Shown here: piece by piece, positions 55,701-64,000 of the stretch
Layout: the number at the start of each line of letters is the position of its first letter
Position numbering within the stretch: the first letter of the stretch is position 1
NCBI GenBank assembly: GCA_963782555.1
Contig: CAWAKB010000003.1
Location: 372,001 to 436,000 of the forward strand
DNA length: 64,000 bases
From: Hyphomicrobium_A sp963782555
GTDB taxonomy: Bacteria; Pseudomonadota; Alphaproteobacteria; Rhizobiales; Hyphomicrobiaceae
Reading direction: 5' to 3'
The notes under the pieces: generated by a model
Told to the model about the DNA's origin: nothing
Databases searched by the model: none
What the model saw: only the letters and a program-made list of their open reading frames with translations
Made by a program: the position numbers and the translations under genes

Positions 55701-56901
55701 CGATGCGCCGGGCTTCGGCGTCTACGTTCACTGGCCGTTCTGTGCACAGAAGTGCCCCTATTGCGACTTTAATAGCCACGTGCGTTTCGGCGGCATCGAT
55801 GAGCCGCGCTTTCTTTCCGCCTATCTGCGTGAACTCGACCATACCGCCCGGCTCACTGGCCCGCGCACCGTTCAAAGCATCTTCTTTGGCGGTGGCACGC
55901 CGTCGCTGATGGCGCCCGCGACTGTTGCTGCGATCCTCGATCGCATTGCACAGCTGTGGACCGTTACGCCCGCAACGGAGATCACGCTTGAGGCCAACCC
56001 CGGGAGCGTCGAGGCGTCGCGTTTTCGCGGCTATGCAACAGCTGGCGTCAATCGCGTCTCCCTTGGCGTGCAGTCGCTCAACGACGACGTTCTGAGGACG
56101 CTGGGACGTATCCACTCGGTCGCAGAGGCCAAGGCGGCGATCGAGATCGCGCGCGCGAACTTTAACCGCGTGTCCTTCGACCTCATTTACGCGAGGCCCA
56201 ATCAGACGGTCGCGCAATGGCGCGATGAGCTGCAAGAAGCGCTGGGCCTCGCTCAAGGCCACCTCTCGCTCTATCAGCTGACAATCGAGCCCGAGACGCC
56301 GTTTGCCGCGCTCAACGCGGCGGGTAAGCTCATCGTGCCCGATGACGATGCGGCGCACGCGCTCTACGACGTGACCCAGGACCTCACAGCGGCAGCCGGG
56401 CTCCCGGCCTATGAGATCTCCAACCACGCAGAGCCTGGAGAGGAGAGCCGCCACAACCTCCTCTATTGGCGCTACGGCGAATACGCGGGTTGCGGGGCGG
56501 GGGCGCACGGGCGGCTCAGATATGATGGTGCGCGCCACGCCACCAGCACCGAGCGTGCCCCTGAGCGTTGGGCGGAGCGCGTCGAGTGCCATGGCCATGG
56601 GCTCGTGGAGGCAATACCGCTGACGCCGGCAGAGGAGGCCGACGAGCAGTTGTTGATGGGGCTGCGGCTTGCGCAGGGTGTCACTTTCGACCCGCGTGCG
56701 GCCAAGAGCGATGCGGTTGTCGCCGAGCTGTCGGAGTTGGGCCTGGCGGAGATCATCGTCGGCCGAAACGGGGAGCGGCGCATCCGCGCCACACCCAAGG
56801 GCCGTTTCGTCCTTAATGAGATCGTGCTGCGCCTGTCGATGAGCGTCGAACCGCAATCGAGGGCATATTCCCCGATGGACAACCGGCCCTCTGCCGACTA
56901 A
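55693..56901 (+). CDS. hemW: Radical SAM heme chaperone HemW
   Basis: 402 residues. VYVHWPFCAQKCPYCDFNSH carries the CxxxCxxC cluster motif and the HemW-type Phe in CDF. SIFFGGGTPSLM, EITLEANPGSVE and GVNRVSLGVQSLND follow. Starts at GTG 55693, inside the last rdgB codons (stop 55698-55700), so coupled. Note that the frame is open upstream to 55630. Confidence 0.95.
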   Translation: MADDAPGFGVYVHWPFCAQKCPYCDFNSHVRFGGIDEPRFLSAYLRELDHTARLTGPRTVQSIFFGGGTPSLMAPATVAAILDRIAQLWTVTPATEITLEANPGSVEASRFRGYATAGVNRVSLGVQSLNDDVLRTLGRIHSVAEAKAAIEIARANFNRVSFDLIYARPNQTVAQWRDELQEALGLAQGHLSLYQLTIEPETPFAALNAAGKLIVPDDDAAHALYDVTQDLTAAAGLPAYEISNHAEPGEESRHNLLYWRYGEYAGCGAGAHGRLRYDGARHATSTERAPERWAERVECHGHGLVEAIPLTPAEEADEQLLMGLRLAQGVTFDPRAAKSDAVVAELSELGLAEIIVGRNGERRIRATPKGRFVLNEIVLRLSMSVEPQSRAYSPMDNRPSAD

Positions 56902-56913
56902 GCACCGCGCCAT

Positions 56914-57495
56914 ATGATGCGACGGCTCTACGATTGGATGATGGAAAAGGCGGGCGATAATCGCGCGCCGTGGGCGCTAGCCATTATCTCCTTTGTCGAG
57001 AGCTCGTTCTTTCCGATTCCGCCGGACGTGATGCTGATCCCCATGGTGCTCAGCCGCCGTGAGAAGGCTTGGTGGTACGCAACGATAGCGACGGTCGCAT
57101 CCGTTCTGGGGGGCATGCTGGGCTACGCGATCGGATATTTCGCGTATCAGGCGATCGGCCTGCCGATCCTCGAATTCTATGGAAAGGCGCACGCCCTCGA
57201 CGGCTTCATCGCGTTCGTTCACACCTATGGGGTGCCGGCAGTCATCATCAAAGGCATGACGCCGATCCCCTACAAGGTCGTCACGATTGCAGCCGGCGTG
57301 GCCAAAATGGACCTGCTGGCCTTCATTGGGGCGAGCATTATCGCACGCTCCATGCGGTTCTTCCTCGTCGCCGGCCTGCTCTACTGGTTCGGCCAGCCTA
57401 TCCGCGAATTCATCGAGCGCCGCTTGAGCCTCGTCACGACCGTCTTCGTCGTGGTCTTGGTGGGCGGCTTCGTTGCAATTAAGTATTTGATTTAA
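56914..57495 (+). CDS. YqaA/DedA-type VTT-domain membrane protein
   Basis: 193 residues, with five or six helices: WALAIISFVESSFFPIPPDVMLIPMVL, VASVLGGMLGYAIGYF, HTYGVPAVIIKGMTPIPYKVVTIAAGVAKMDLLAFIGASIIAR and C-terminal FVVVLVGGFVAIKYLI. YqaA subgroup of the SNARE-associated/DedA family. Envelope role. It lies 12 bases after hemW. Confidence 0.92.
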   Translation: MMRRLYDWMMEKAGDNRAPWALAIISFVESSFFPIPPDVMLIPMVLSRREKAWWYATIATVASVLGGMLGYAIGYFAYQAIGLPILEFYGKAHALDGFIAFVHTYGVPAVIIKGMTPIPYKVVTIAAGVAKMDLLAFIGASIIARSMRFFLVAGLLYWFGQPIREFIERRLSLVTTVFVVVLVGGFVAIKYLI

Positions 57496-57517
57496 AACAA
57501 CGACCGAAGGCGCCGTG

Positions 57518-58036
57518 ATGCCCCTCGCCTTGCCAAATCCGACCGCTCACTCCGCCTACAAGGTGGGGGCCTTGGCGCTGGTCGTGGTTGTGGCCACCAT
57601 CGTTGCGGCGCTCGGCTTCGAATATCTGGGCGGCTATCTACCCTGTCCGCTGTGCCTTGAGCAGCGCTATGCCTACTATGCCGGCGCGCCCGTGCTTTTC
57701 GCTGCCCTCGTCGCCTTGAGCGCTGGCCATCGCCGATCGGCAACCCTGCTCTTTGTCTTGGTCACGGTTGCATTTCTGGGCAACGCCGGACTCGGCGTCT
57801 ATCACGCAGGCGCGGAGTGGCACTTCTGGCCGGGGCCGGAGGCATGCACCGGCGCGCAGCAAATCTCGACCTCGGCCGGTGATTTGCTCAAGGCTCTGCC
57901 GACGACGAACGTGATCCGCTGCGACGAGGCAGCGTGGCGCTTTGCGGGCATCTCGCTCGCTGGTTGGAACGTTCTCGTGTCGCTGATTGTCATGGCTTTG
58001 AGCCTGCGTGCGGCCGCAGAAGCCGTTCGCTCGTAA
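57518..58036 (+). CDS. dsbB: Disulfide bond formation protein B
   Basis: 172 residues, four helices. First periplasmic loop LGGYLPCPLCLEQRYAYYAG with CPLC redox pair; second pair in EACTGAQ and VIRCDEAAWR. This matches DsbB-type quinone reductases reoxidising DsbA. The conserved Arg follows the CPLC in EQR. A GTG at 57515 precedes the ATG. Confidence 0.92.
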   Translation: MPLALPNPTAHSAYKVGALALVVVVATIVAALGFEYLGGYLPCPLCLEQRYAYYAGAPVLFAALVALSAGHRRSATLLFVLVTVAFLGNAGLGVYHAGAEWHFWPGPEACTGAQQISTSAGDLLKALPTTNVIRCDEAAWRFAGISLAGWNVLVSLIVMALSLRAAAEAVRS

Positions 58037-58641
58037 CAAACATCTGAAATCGCAGGGTATTATCTCAGCTCGCGGTGGACCGCGCGCTGCGTCGCGTTTT
58101 CGTTCAGCAACTGTCAAGCGAATTACCGCGGGGTGAACACCGCGGCGCCATGCAGTTGTCAAAAAGTGACGGTTAAGTCGGCCTCGTTCGCGCAAGACGA
58201 AGCGAACCCGTCGCGTAGGGGGGACGGTTAAGTGAAAAATGTACCGCGTCATGGCCGCTCGGCGGCATCGTTCCTTCGTGTGTTTAGCCGCAGCGTATCG
58301 CGGAGGGTCGCATCAGTTCCCACGGGAACGCCCGCGGCCGCCTTTGTCGCTTTAGGTTCCCCGCGTACCGATTCCGTTCAGCGTCATTCCGATTTGTTGC
58401 GTGGCGTCGCGTTGCGTCCGGTTGCGTCTGCGTGTCGAAACTCCCCCCGCAACACGCTTCTGCGCGTGTTGGCGAACTTGAGGCGAACCGCTCGGAGGAA
58501 AACGTTTGCGCGTATTTCCGAGCGGTTTGCTAGCCAAGGCCGCACGGTTCTTGGCTTCGTCGCCGGCAGAGCGCCGGCGATTGTAAGAGACAGTAGCGAG
58601 GACGGGGGCACCCCCGCCCACAAGTTCAAGTGAGGTTGATC
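58037..58641. other. Gene-poor tract with repeats and hairpins
   Basis: About 600 bases without a convincing gene. A 133-codon plus-strand frame from GTG 58232 exists, but its Arg/Ser-rich product and weak third-base GC bias argue against it. The tract holds a direct repeat (58168, 58223), the stem GTTCGC/GCGAAC, GTTGCGT three times near 58396-58431, a TCGCCGGC/GCCGGCGA hairpin at about 58559-58579 and a GGGGG/CCCCC hairpin near 58604. Confidence 0.55.
58168..58233. repeat. 11-base direct repeat
   Basis: GACGGTTAAGT occurs at 58168-58178 and 58223-58233, 55 bases apart, in the gene-poor tract after dsbB. Confidence 0.6.
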
Positions 58642-58758
58642 GTGGCGTCAGAGTCCCAAGAGTGGCGTTCGCTTTCGGAGGTGTTGGACCAGGTGATCGT
58701 TTCCATGGGGCGCACGTCTCCCGCGCCGAAAAACGAGGCGGGCCAAGTTTCCAGGTGA
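58642..58758 (+). CDS. Possible 38-residue microprotein
   Basis: GTG start with GAGG six bases upstream; VASESQEWRSLSEVLDQVIV to GQVSR is helical and compositionally protein-like. Its stop overlaps a further GTG frame (GTGA at 58755-58758) coding 37 basic residues. No family recognised. Confidence 0.3.
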   Translation: MASESQEWRSLSEVLDQVIVSMGRTSPAPKNEAGQVSR

Positions 58759-58959
58759 ATTCGCCAAAGTTTTGGAAGGGTCGCCGATCCTTCCAACGAG
58801 TAGGCAAGCATACGGAGCGTCGGAGCCAAAGGTCTCCACGAGGCATTGCGTCACAAGGTTCTGCGTAGTGATGCCATTGCGCTCTGTGTGCTTGCCGCCC
58901 CTCGAGGGCGTTCACGGCCGAGATATCGAGGCCGCGTAAACAAATGAGGAGGTGTTGAG

Positions 58960-59175
58960 ATGAGTCCCCATCATGTCAATCCGCTGCAGTGGCACCAAGC
59001 CGTCGGCATCGCGCGCCAGTCGTGCGCGCGTTTCTTCCGCGACGGTGGGACGCCCGCGGATGCGCTCGGCGCATTCGGTGTCGCGGCCGACGAAAGGATG
59101 GCCGAAAACTGGGGCAGGGCCGTAGACGCCATCGCAGAAGTTCTCTGCGCGCCGCCTGCCAAGTGCGCCGCCTGA
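58960..59175 (+). CDS. Small hypothetical protein
   Basis: 71 residues: MSPHHVNPLQWHQAVGIARQ, RDGGTPADALGAFGVAADERM and a helical end with two Cys near LCAPPAKCAA. GAGGAGG ribosome site upstream and a strong terminator 36 bases downstream make it credible. Family unknown. Confidence 0.65.
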   Translation: MSPHHVNPLQWHQAVGIARQSCARFFRDGGTPADALGAFGVAADERMAENWGRAVDAIAEVLCAPPAKCAA

Positions 59176-59210
59176 GGCGCAGCGCGCATCCCGTTCAGAT
59201 GGAAGGGATC

Positions 59211-59239
59211 AGCCCCGGCTCGCCGCCGGGGCTTTTTGT
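59211..59239 (+). terminator. Rho-independent terminator
   Basis: AGCCCCGGC / GCCGGGGCT perfect 9-bp stem at 59211-59219 and 59225-59233, followed by TTTTG. It serves the small gene upstream and faces the convergent HNH gene. Confidence 0.9.
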
Positions 59240-59268
59240 TGCACTTGGCCGCCGATGAGACGGGCGCT

Positions 59269-59829
59269 TTACGGCTCCAGCTCGGTATCCCAGTAGAGAT
59301 AGTCGAGCCAGCTCTCGTGCAGGTAGTTGGGCGGAAACAGCCGTCCATTGCGGTGCAGCTCGAACACCGTCGGCCGGTAAGGCGCCTGCGTCGGGTGCAT
59401 CCCCACCTCGTCCGGCATCGCCCCGCCCTTTTCCAGATTGCAGGGGGCGCAGGCCGCCACCACGTTGTCCCAGCGGGTCTGGCCTCCGCGCGAACGGGGG
59501 ATCAGATGGTCGAAGGTCAGATCCTCCTTCGCGCCGCAGTATTGGCAGGCGAAGCGGTCGCGCAGGAACACGTTGAATCGGGTGAAGGCGGGATAGAGCG
59601 CCGGCTTCACGTAAGTCTTCAGTGAGACCACGCTCGGCAGCTTCATCTCGAAGGAGGGGCTGCGGACGAAGCGGTCGTATTCTGAGACGATGTTGACGCG
59701 ATCGAGAAATACAGCCTTCACCGACTCTTGCCAGCACCAGAGCGACAGTGGGTAGTAGCTCAATGGCCGGAAGTCGGCGTTAAGGACGAGTGCCGGAAAG
59801 GATTCCGGAATGGCCGCGTGCGCGTTCAC
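59269..59829 (-). CDS. HNH endonuclease family protein
   Basis: 186 residues. CQYCGAKEDLTFDHLIPRSRGGQTRWDNVVAACAPCNLEKGG is a complete HNH/zinc-ribbon nuclease motif with two CxxC. The N-terminal LVLNADFRPLSYYPLSLWCWQESVKAVFLDRVNIV is that of a stand-alone chromosomal HNH family found widely in bacteria, with unknown function. Not intron-associated here. Confidence 0.92.
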   Translation of the reverse strand: MNAHAAIPESFPALVLNADFRPLSYYPLSLWCWQESVKAVFLDRVNIVSEYDRFVRSPSFEMKLPSVVSLKTYVKPALYPAFTRFNVFLRDRFACQYCGAKEDLTFDHLIPRSRGGQTRWDNVVAACAPCNLEKGGAMPDEVGMHPTQAPYRPTVFELHRNGRLFPPNYLHESWLDYLYWDTELEP

Positions 59830-59983
59830 GTTCTAGCGTCCTGTCGGTTTCTTTCGCGAATTGCGTTCTCCCCGAGGTTTCGGCCGGGATACTAGCCGCG
59901 CATATCAGCTCTGTGAAGGTCCCCGCGGACGGGAATTCTTTTCGTGCTGGCGGGCGTGGTACGGGCGCCAAAATGCAGTCAAT

Positions 59984-60655
59984 TCAGGCGCTTTTCAGGC
60001 CTTTGCGACGTTTCGCAGCAAGCTTGTAGTCGGCCCATAGCATGTGGGCGGCCACCCCTCGCCACGGCCGCCATCGTTCCGCGATGGAAAGAAGTCCCTC
60101 ACGGGAGGGGCGCACTTTGAGGTTGAGTGCGTCTCTCACCGCCGTCTGCAGCGCGAGATCGCCGGCCGCAAAAGCATCGGCGCGCCCCAGGCAGAACAAC
60201 AGAAAAATGTCGGCTGACCACGGCCCGATGCCGGGCACGGCCGTCAAAGCTTCGTGCACTTCTCCCTCAGGTGCCCCGGCAAGCGCCTCCAGATCGAGTC
60301 CGTTCTCCATTGCCGAGCTCACGGCACGCAGCGTCCGCACCTTTCCGCGCGACAGACCGGCCGAGCGCAGCTCGTCGTCGGTAAGCGCGAGGAACGCCTC
60401 ATGCGTCATCGGCCGCACCGCGTGGACCAAACGGCCCCAGATCGCCTCTGCGCACGCGATCGACAGTTGTTGCCCGACGATGATGCGGGCGAGCCCCTCG
60501 AAGCCCGGTGGATGCCGGCGCAGTGGCGGGTCGCCGGTGCGCTCATAGACGCGGCGCAGATGCGGGCACATGCGCCGCAATGCGCGCACGCCCAAGCGCA
60601 GATCGGCGTCCGTCTCGATGGTGCGGGACAGCTTCGTGCCTGGCTGACGTTTCAT
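59984..60655 (-). CDS. DNA-3-methyladenine glycosylase II-like protein
   Basis: 223 residues of the HhH-GPD family (AlkA type, without the N-terminal AlkA domain). GLARIIVGQQLSIACAEAIWGRL, the helix-hairpin-helix LTAVPGIGPWSADIFLLFCLG, and the catalytic Asp in FAAGDLALQTAV are clear. Repairs alkylated bases. Confidence 0.9.
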   Translation of the reverse strand: MKRQPGTKLSRTIETDADLRLGVRALRRMCPHLRRVYERTGDPPLRRHPPGFEGLARIIVGQQLSIACAEAIWGRLVHAVRPMTHEAFLALTDDELRSAGLSRGKVRTLRAVSSAMENGLDLEALAGAPEGEVHEALTAVPGIGPWSADIFLLFCLGRADAFAAGDLALQTAVRDALNLKVRPSREGLLSIAERWRPWRGVAAHMLWADYKLAAKRRKGLKSA

Positions 60656-60828
60656 GTGGGTTTCGCTCGCGCTCGCCTGTCGAGGCGGAGACTAGGATCG
60701 CGCGCCTTGCTTGGCAAAGAGGCTCCTTTGCACCCTCGGCGTGCGCGGGTGATGCAGAGCCGCCCGTATATTCACGCCAGGCGGCCGCCGCTCTGGCAAT
60801 CGCGACGGGGACGGTGCATGTCCTGCCC

Positions 60829-61698
60829 ATGACAGGACCGCCTATTCTCCGCTTCGCGCCGAGCCCCAACGGACCGCTGCATCTCGGTCACGCCTTCTCC
60901 GCGCTCGTCGGTTCCGGCATGGCGCAACGGCTCGGCGGCCGCTTCCTCGTGCGCATCGAGGACATCGATGTGGCGCGGTGCCGCGAGGAGCATGTCGTCG
61001 GCATCTTCGAGGATCTCGCCTGGCTCGGCATCACGTGGGAAGAGCCGGTGCTGCGCCAATCGCAGCACTTCGAGGTCTATGCCCAGGCTGCTGAGTGGCT
61101 GGAGGCGCAGGGACTGCTCTATCCTTGCTTTGCCTCGCGGACAGAGATCCTCGAGGCCGCCAAGGGTGGCGCGCTCGATCCCGAAGGGACGCCGCTCTAT
61201 CCCGGTCTGCACAAGCGGCTTCCCAAGGCCGAGATCGAGGAGCGCATCGGCAACGGCCAGCGCTTCGCCCTGCGTCTCGACATGCAGCGCGCGCTCGCAG
61301 CCGCTGCCCGCCGGCTCGAGGGCCGGCCCCTGACCTTCACCGAGCTCGACGAGGAGGGAAACCCGAGCGTGATCGAGGCGCGGCCGGAGCGCTGGGGCGA
61401 CGCCGTCATCCTGCGCAAGGATGTGCCGGCGAGCTACCATCTGGCCGTCGTCGTCGACGATGCGCGCCAAAGCGTCACCCACGTCACGCGCGGCCGCGAC
61501 CTCTATGTCGCCACCGACATCCACCGGCTGCTCCAGGTGCTGCTGGGCTTGCCGGAGCCGCTCTACCATCACCACCGGCTGCTCACGGACCCGGACGGGC
61601 GCAAGCTCGCCAAGAGCGAGCGCGATACGGCTCTGGCGAGCCTCAGGGCGGCCGGCGTCCCGGGACGCGAGATCCCCTCGCGGGTCGGTTTAGGTTAA
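60829..61698 (+). CDS. gluQ: Glutamyl-Q tRNA(Asp) synthetase
   Basis: Truncated GluRS paralogue that glutamylates queuosine of tRNA-Asp. RFAPSPNGPLHLGHAFSALVG holds the HIGH-like motif and GRKLAKSERDT the KLSKS-like motif. 289 residues, without the anticodon-binding domain. The zinc-site cysteines usual in the family appear reduced to one (LLYPCFASRTEI). The frame is open upstream, but ATG 60829 fits the family. Confidence 0.92.
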   Translation: MTGPPILRFAPSPNGPLHLGHAFSALVGSGMAQRLGGRFLVRIEDIDVARCREEHVVGIFEDLAWLGITWEEPVLRQSQHFEVYAQAAEWLEAQGLLYPCFASRTEILEAAKGGALDPEGTPLYPGLHKRLPKAEIEERIGNGQRFALRLDMQRALAAAARRLEGRPLTFTELDEEGNPSVIEARPERWGDAVILRKDVPASYHLAVVVDDARQSVTHVTRGRDLYVATDIHRLLQVLLGLPEPLYHHHRLLTDPDGRKLAKSERDTALASLRAAGVPGREIPSRVGLG

Positions 61699-61825
61699 CG
61701 GGCGTTAATCGCCGGGTCCCTTGGCGTTTACGCTTTCGTTTTAAGCTGTTGGGCGCGCCTCTTTTTACTAAGATCGGTGCTAAGACTGCCGGGGGACGTA
61801 AATAGACCCAGCGTTTTCGGGGCAA

Positions 61826-62965
61826 GTGCGCGTGAAGAAATCCGCAGCCACAAAGCGGACGACGGCTAGCCGGTCCAAACCTGCCGGCACGACGTCGCGT
61901 GCGCCCGCGCCACGCAAGCCCCGCCAGCGCGCATCCTCCACCACAGCAAAGGCCACCTCTCCGCGTCGGTCGCGCTCTACGGCCGCCCGGTCGCGGCCGG
62001 TTGCGCAGCCCGCCTATTCACACGACGAGCGCAATGCGCTCCTGCTCTTGTTGGCGCCTTTCGCCCTCATGGCTCTCGCGGTCGGGGCCGCGCAGTCGTT
62101 CAGTCCGCTCGATTCCGCACGCCGCCAGCTTGCGTTGCTTCCAGATCCGAAGCCGATCGTGGCAACCTCCGCAGCCCCGGCTGAGCTCGCGAGCGTGCCA
62201 CCCGCCACAGTTGCGACGGCCGCGAAGCCAGCCGCACTAGCTCTGGCGACGCCGGTTCGCGAAGCCGCAAGTGTGATCACCGCGGAGGTTGATCTCAAGA
62301 CAATTCCGCCGAGCGATGGGGTTGTCGTTCGGCTGGCGCCAGCGGCACACGCGGACAAATGCGTCGCGTCCGCCTCCAGGCCGCCGCAGAGCATGCCTGC
62401 TGACGCTGCGAGCCCATCGGCGTTCGGGCAAAGGCTTGCACGCGCCGCGCGCGCTCAGACGCGCGATCTCGTCGTCTATACCGACCGCTATCGTCAGATC
62501 GGCTTTCCGATGGGCGACGTCCCGCGGTTCTACGGCGTGTGCACCGATGTCGTCATCCGCGCTTACCGCGCGCTCGGCGTCGATCTGCAGGTTCTGGTGC
62601 ACCAAGCGCGCATCGGCACGGGCGACACCAGCATCGATCATCGGCGTACCAAGACGCTGCGCCGCTTCTTCGCGCGTTACGGCGAGTTGCTTCCCGTCAC
62701 CGACTTCGTCGAGGAGTACCAGCCGGGCGATATCGTGACCTACTATCGCGCCAGCGGTCGTACCTCGCAGACTCATATTGCCATCGTGTCCGACGTAATC
62801 GCGCCTTCGGGGCGGCCCATGATCGTGCACAACCGCGGCTGGGGTCCACAGCTCGAGGATGCGTTGTTTGCCAACGAAATCACCGGGCATTACCGCTTCA
62901 ATCACGTTTCGCCGGCCGAGCAGGCGAGCGTGCGCCCGTCGGCGTCGAGTTCTGCTCTGCGCTGA
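61826..62965 (+). CDS. DUF1287 protein with basic N-terminus and membrane anchor
   Basis: 379 residues starting at GTG 61826 (or GTG 61832). A ~65-residue Arg/Ala/Ser/Thr-rich basic tail, then one helix (ALLLLLAPFALMALAVGAA, ~70-90), a Pro/Ala linker, and a C-terminal DUF1287 domain from about 205: DLVVYTDRYRQIGFPMGDVPRFYGVCTDVVIRAYRALGVDLQ, GTGDTSIDHRRTKTL, HIAIVSD and HNRGWG. Cys and His as in NlpC/P60-like folds suggest a cell-wall enzyme, not proven. Confidence 0.8.
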   Translation: MRVKKSAATKRTTASRSKPAGTTSRAPAPRKPRQRASSTTAKATSPRRSRSTAARSRPVAQPAYSHDERNALLLLLAPFALMALAVGAAQSFSPLDSARRQLALLPDPKPIVATSAAPAELASVPPATVATAAKPAALALATPVREAASVITAEVDLKTIPPSDGVVVRLAPAAHADKCVASASRPPQSMPADAASPSAFGQRLARAARAQTRDLVVYTDRYRQIGFPMGDVPRFYGVCTDVVIRAYRALGVDLQVLVHQARIGTGDTSIDHRRTKTLRRFFARYGELLPVTDFVEEYQPGDIVTYYRASGRTSQTHIAIVSDVIAPSGRPMIVHNRGWGPQLEDALFANEITGHYRFNHVSPAEQASVRPSASSSALR

Positions 62966-63072
62966 GCCTGCCGCAAAGTGCCCCTCCGCCATATTTTGAT
63001 CATCGACGCTCTCGATTGATTGACGCGTGCGGCGATTCCGGCCGCAACGCACCAAGGAGGCACAGGCAACGA

Positions 63073-63717
63073 ATGCGGCCGCTGAGGCAGTGTCTCGCCA
63101 TCGCGTTGGCGGCTGTGGTGTTGTCCGTCTCGGGTCCCGCGTCCCACGCGGAAGAGCTCGGGCGCCCGGGCGCATCGCGCGACTTGGCGAACAAGGACTT
63201 CGGAGTAAGCCTTGCCTGGGCAGCCCGCTGGCAGACCTGGATCCCGGTCATCTACAATCCCAGCTACTCGCAGATCCCCTACCCTAATGGCGACGTCGCC
63301 TGGTACTACGGCGTTTGCACCGACGTCCTGGTGCGCGCCTACCGCTGGCTGGGTGTCGACCTGCAGGTGGAGGTGCAGCGGGCGGGCGTCGGCTCGGGCG
63401 ACACCAACATCGATCATCGCCGCGTCGACGTTCTGCGCAGCTTCTTTGCGCGAAAGGGTCGCTCGTTGCCCATCACCCTCGACCCGGCCGACTACAAAGC
63501 GGGCGATATCGTCTCCTACTACGTGCCCACCGGCCACTTCTCGAAGACGCATATTGCGATCGTGTCGGACCGCAAGGCGACCGGCGGCGTCCCGCTCATC
63601 ATTCACAATCGCGGTTTCGGGGTGCAAGAGGAGAACCGGCTCTTTGCGGAAAAGATCACCGGCCACTATCGCTACTGGCCGGCACAAGAGACGGGACCGG
63701 TCTCGGCCAAAGACTGA
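63073..63717 (+). CDS. DUF1287 secreted protein
   Basis: 214 residues with a signal peptide (ALAAVVLSVSGPASHA). The same core as its neighbour: WYYGVCTDVLVRAYRWLGVDLQ, GSGDTNIDHRRVDVLRSFFAR, YKAGDIVSYYVPTGHFSKTHIAIVSDR and HNRGFG. It lacks the basic tail and membrane helix. AAGGAGG lies 12 bases upstream. Tandem duplication with divergent targeting. Confidence 0.85.
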   Translation: MRPLRQCLAIALAAVVLSVSGPASHAEELGRPGASRDLANKDFGVSLAWAARWQTWIPVIYNPSYSQIPYPNGDVAWYYGVCTDVLVRAYRWLGVDLQVEVQRAGVGSGDTNIDHRRVDVLRSFFARKGRSLPITLDPADYKAGDIVSYYVPTGHFSKTHIAIVSDRKATGGVPLIIHNRGFGVQEENRLFAEKITGHYRYWPAQETGPVSAKD

Positions 63718-63972
63718 GGCATGCGGCAGAGGTTGAGCCCAGCCGTCTATGCGGCGGAATACGCATGACAATTTGCGCCATGGTAAATGCTTTCTTAAGC
63801 ATTGCCTGAAAAGACTACAGGCTCGCTGCCGCATCGCCGGGCCCCAATGGGGCGTGACATACAACGCGGCGGCTTCCTCGGCCGGACATCGCAGGCGCAA
63901 CCTGCGGCCGACCGCAGCCTGGACCGTCTTATGCTGGAGTGGCTTTGCACAACTGCGCAAGAGAAGGTGGCA

Positions 63973-64000
63973 ATGCTCCGCTGCCGGGTTGCCGAGCGTG
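63973..64000 (+). CDS. Possible start of a gene cut by the window edge
   Basis: ATG at 63973 after GAGAAGGTGG, reading MLRCRVAER and open to the edge. Too short to assign; the preceding 255 bases hold no clear gene. Confidence 0.25.

Noticed and set aside
58232..58633. 133-codon plus-strand frame after dsbB
   Set aside because: Weak third-position GC bias, Arg/Ser-rich and crossed by hairpins; not convincing.
59269..59829. HNH gene as a homing endonuclease or part of a mobile element
   Set aside because: No intron, intein or element ends around it; it matches a stand-alone chromosomal HNH family.

Overview
This 64 kb window is an ordinary-looking chromosomal segment from a GC-rich alphaproteobacterium, most likely of the order Hyphomicrobiales (Rhizobiales). 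The grounds are the gene content and local order: hisB/DUF2628/hisH/hisA/hisF divergent from hslV/hslU, DUF2244 next to nth, a phasin gene, HrcA/GrpE divergent from rph/VOC/rdgB/hemW, a LysR gene close to trxB, and many short secreted proteins of families I associate with that order. No species is claimed. I saw no tRNA, rRNA, CRISPR array, insertion sequence or prophage.

Layout, left to right. 0-9.6 kb, mostly minus strand: a DUF4337 remnant, gpmA, dapB, a GNAT enzyme, a phasin, a Pif1/RecD-like helicase, a small PepSY-like secreted protein, typA, a KgtP-type transporter and an unknown membrane protein. 9.8-20.1 kb: trxB, a secreted beta-propeller protein, a LysR regulator, leuC, a methyltransferase, two zinc-metalloprotease-like proteins, a frameshifted unknown gene, leuD, a GloA-type VOC protein, two tandem secreted paralogues, DUF2244 and nth. 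20.4-29 kb: a GGDEF/EAL protein, the his genes, a Cas2-like SinR-family protein and hslV/SMR/hslU. 29-43 kb: an outer-membrane-type barrel, a 67-residue orphan, rlmN with two related membrane proteins, a phasin-like protein, a thioredoxin-fold isomerase, argG, a YciI protein, a gene-free tract, an SDR gene broken by an in-frame amber codon, a PhnB-like protein, a DUF1460 protein and asnB. 43-55 kb, minus strand: radC, map, rplS, trmD, DUF1330, a frameshifted pyrF, a flavin reductase, dnaJ, dnaK, grpE and hrcA. 53.7-64 kb, plus strand mainly: rph, VOC, rdgB, hemW, a YqaA/DedA protein, dsbB, a second gene-poor tract, an HNH nuclease, an AlkA-type glycosylase, gluQ and two DUF1287 proteins.

Most genes are housekeeping: leucine and histidine biosynthesis, lysine/diaminopimelate, arginine, asparagine and pyrimidine synthesis, heat shock and proteolysis (DnaKJ/GrpE/HrcA/HslVU), tRNA and rRNA modification, DNA repair, disulfide and redox enzymes. 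The less ordinary material lies in the intergenic DNA and the small genes. A 12-base motif, TGC-R-N-Y-GCA-ACA, occurs five times, always between genes and twice in tandem before the phasin, which suggests a PhaR-type polyhydroxybutyrate regulon. A 77-base nested inverted repeat ends one base before the rdgB start codon. A cruciform-like inverted repeat sits in a 0.9 kb gene-free tract. Three genes are disrupted by single events (pyrF, an SDR gene and an unknown gene), which may be real decay or assembly error.
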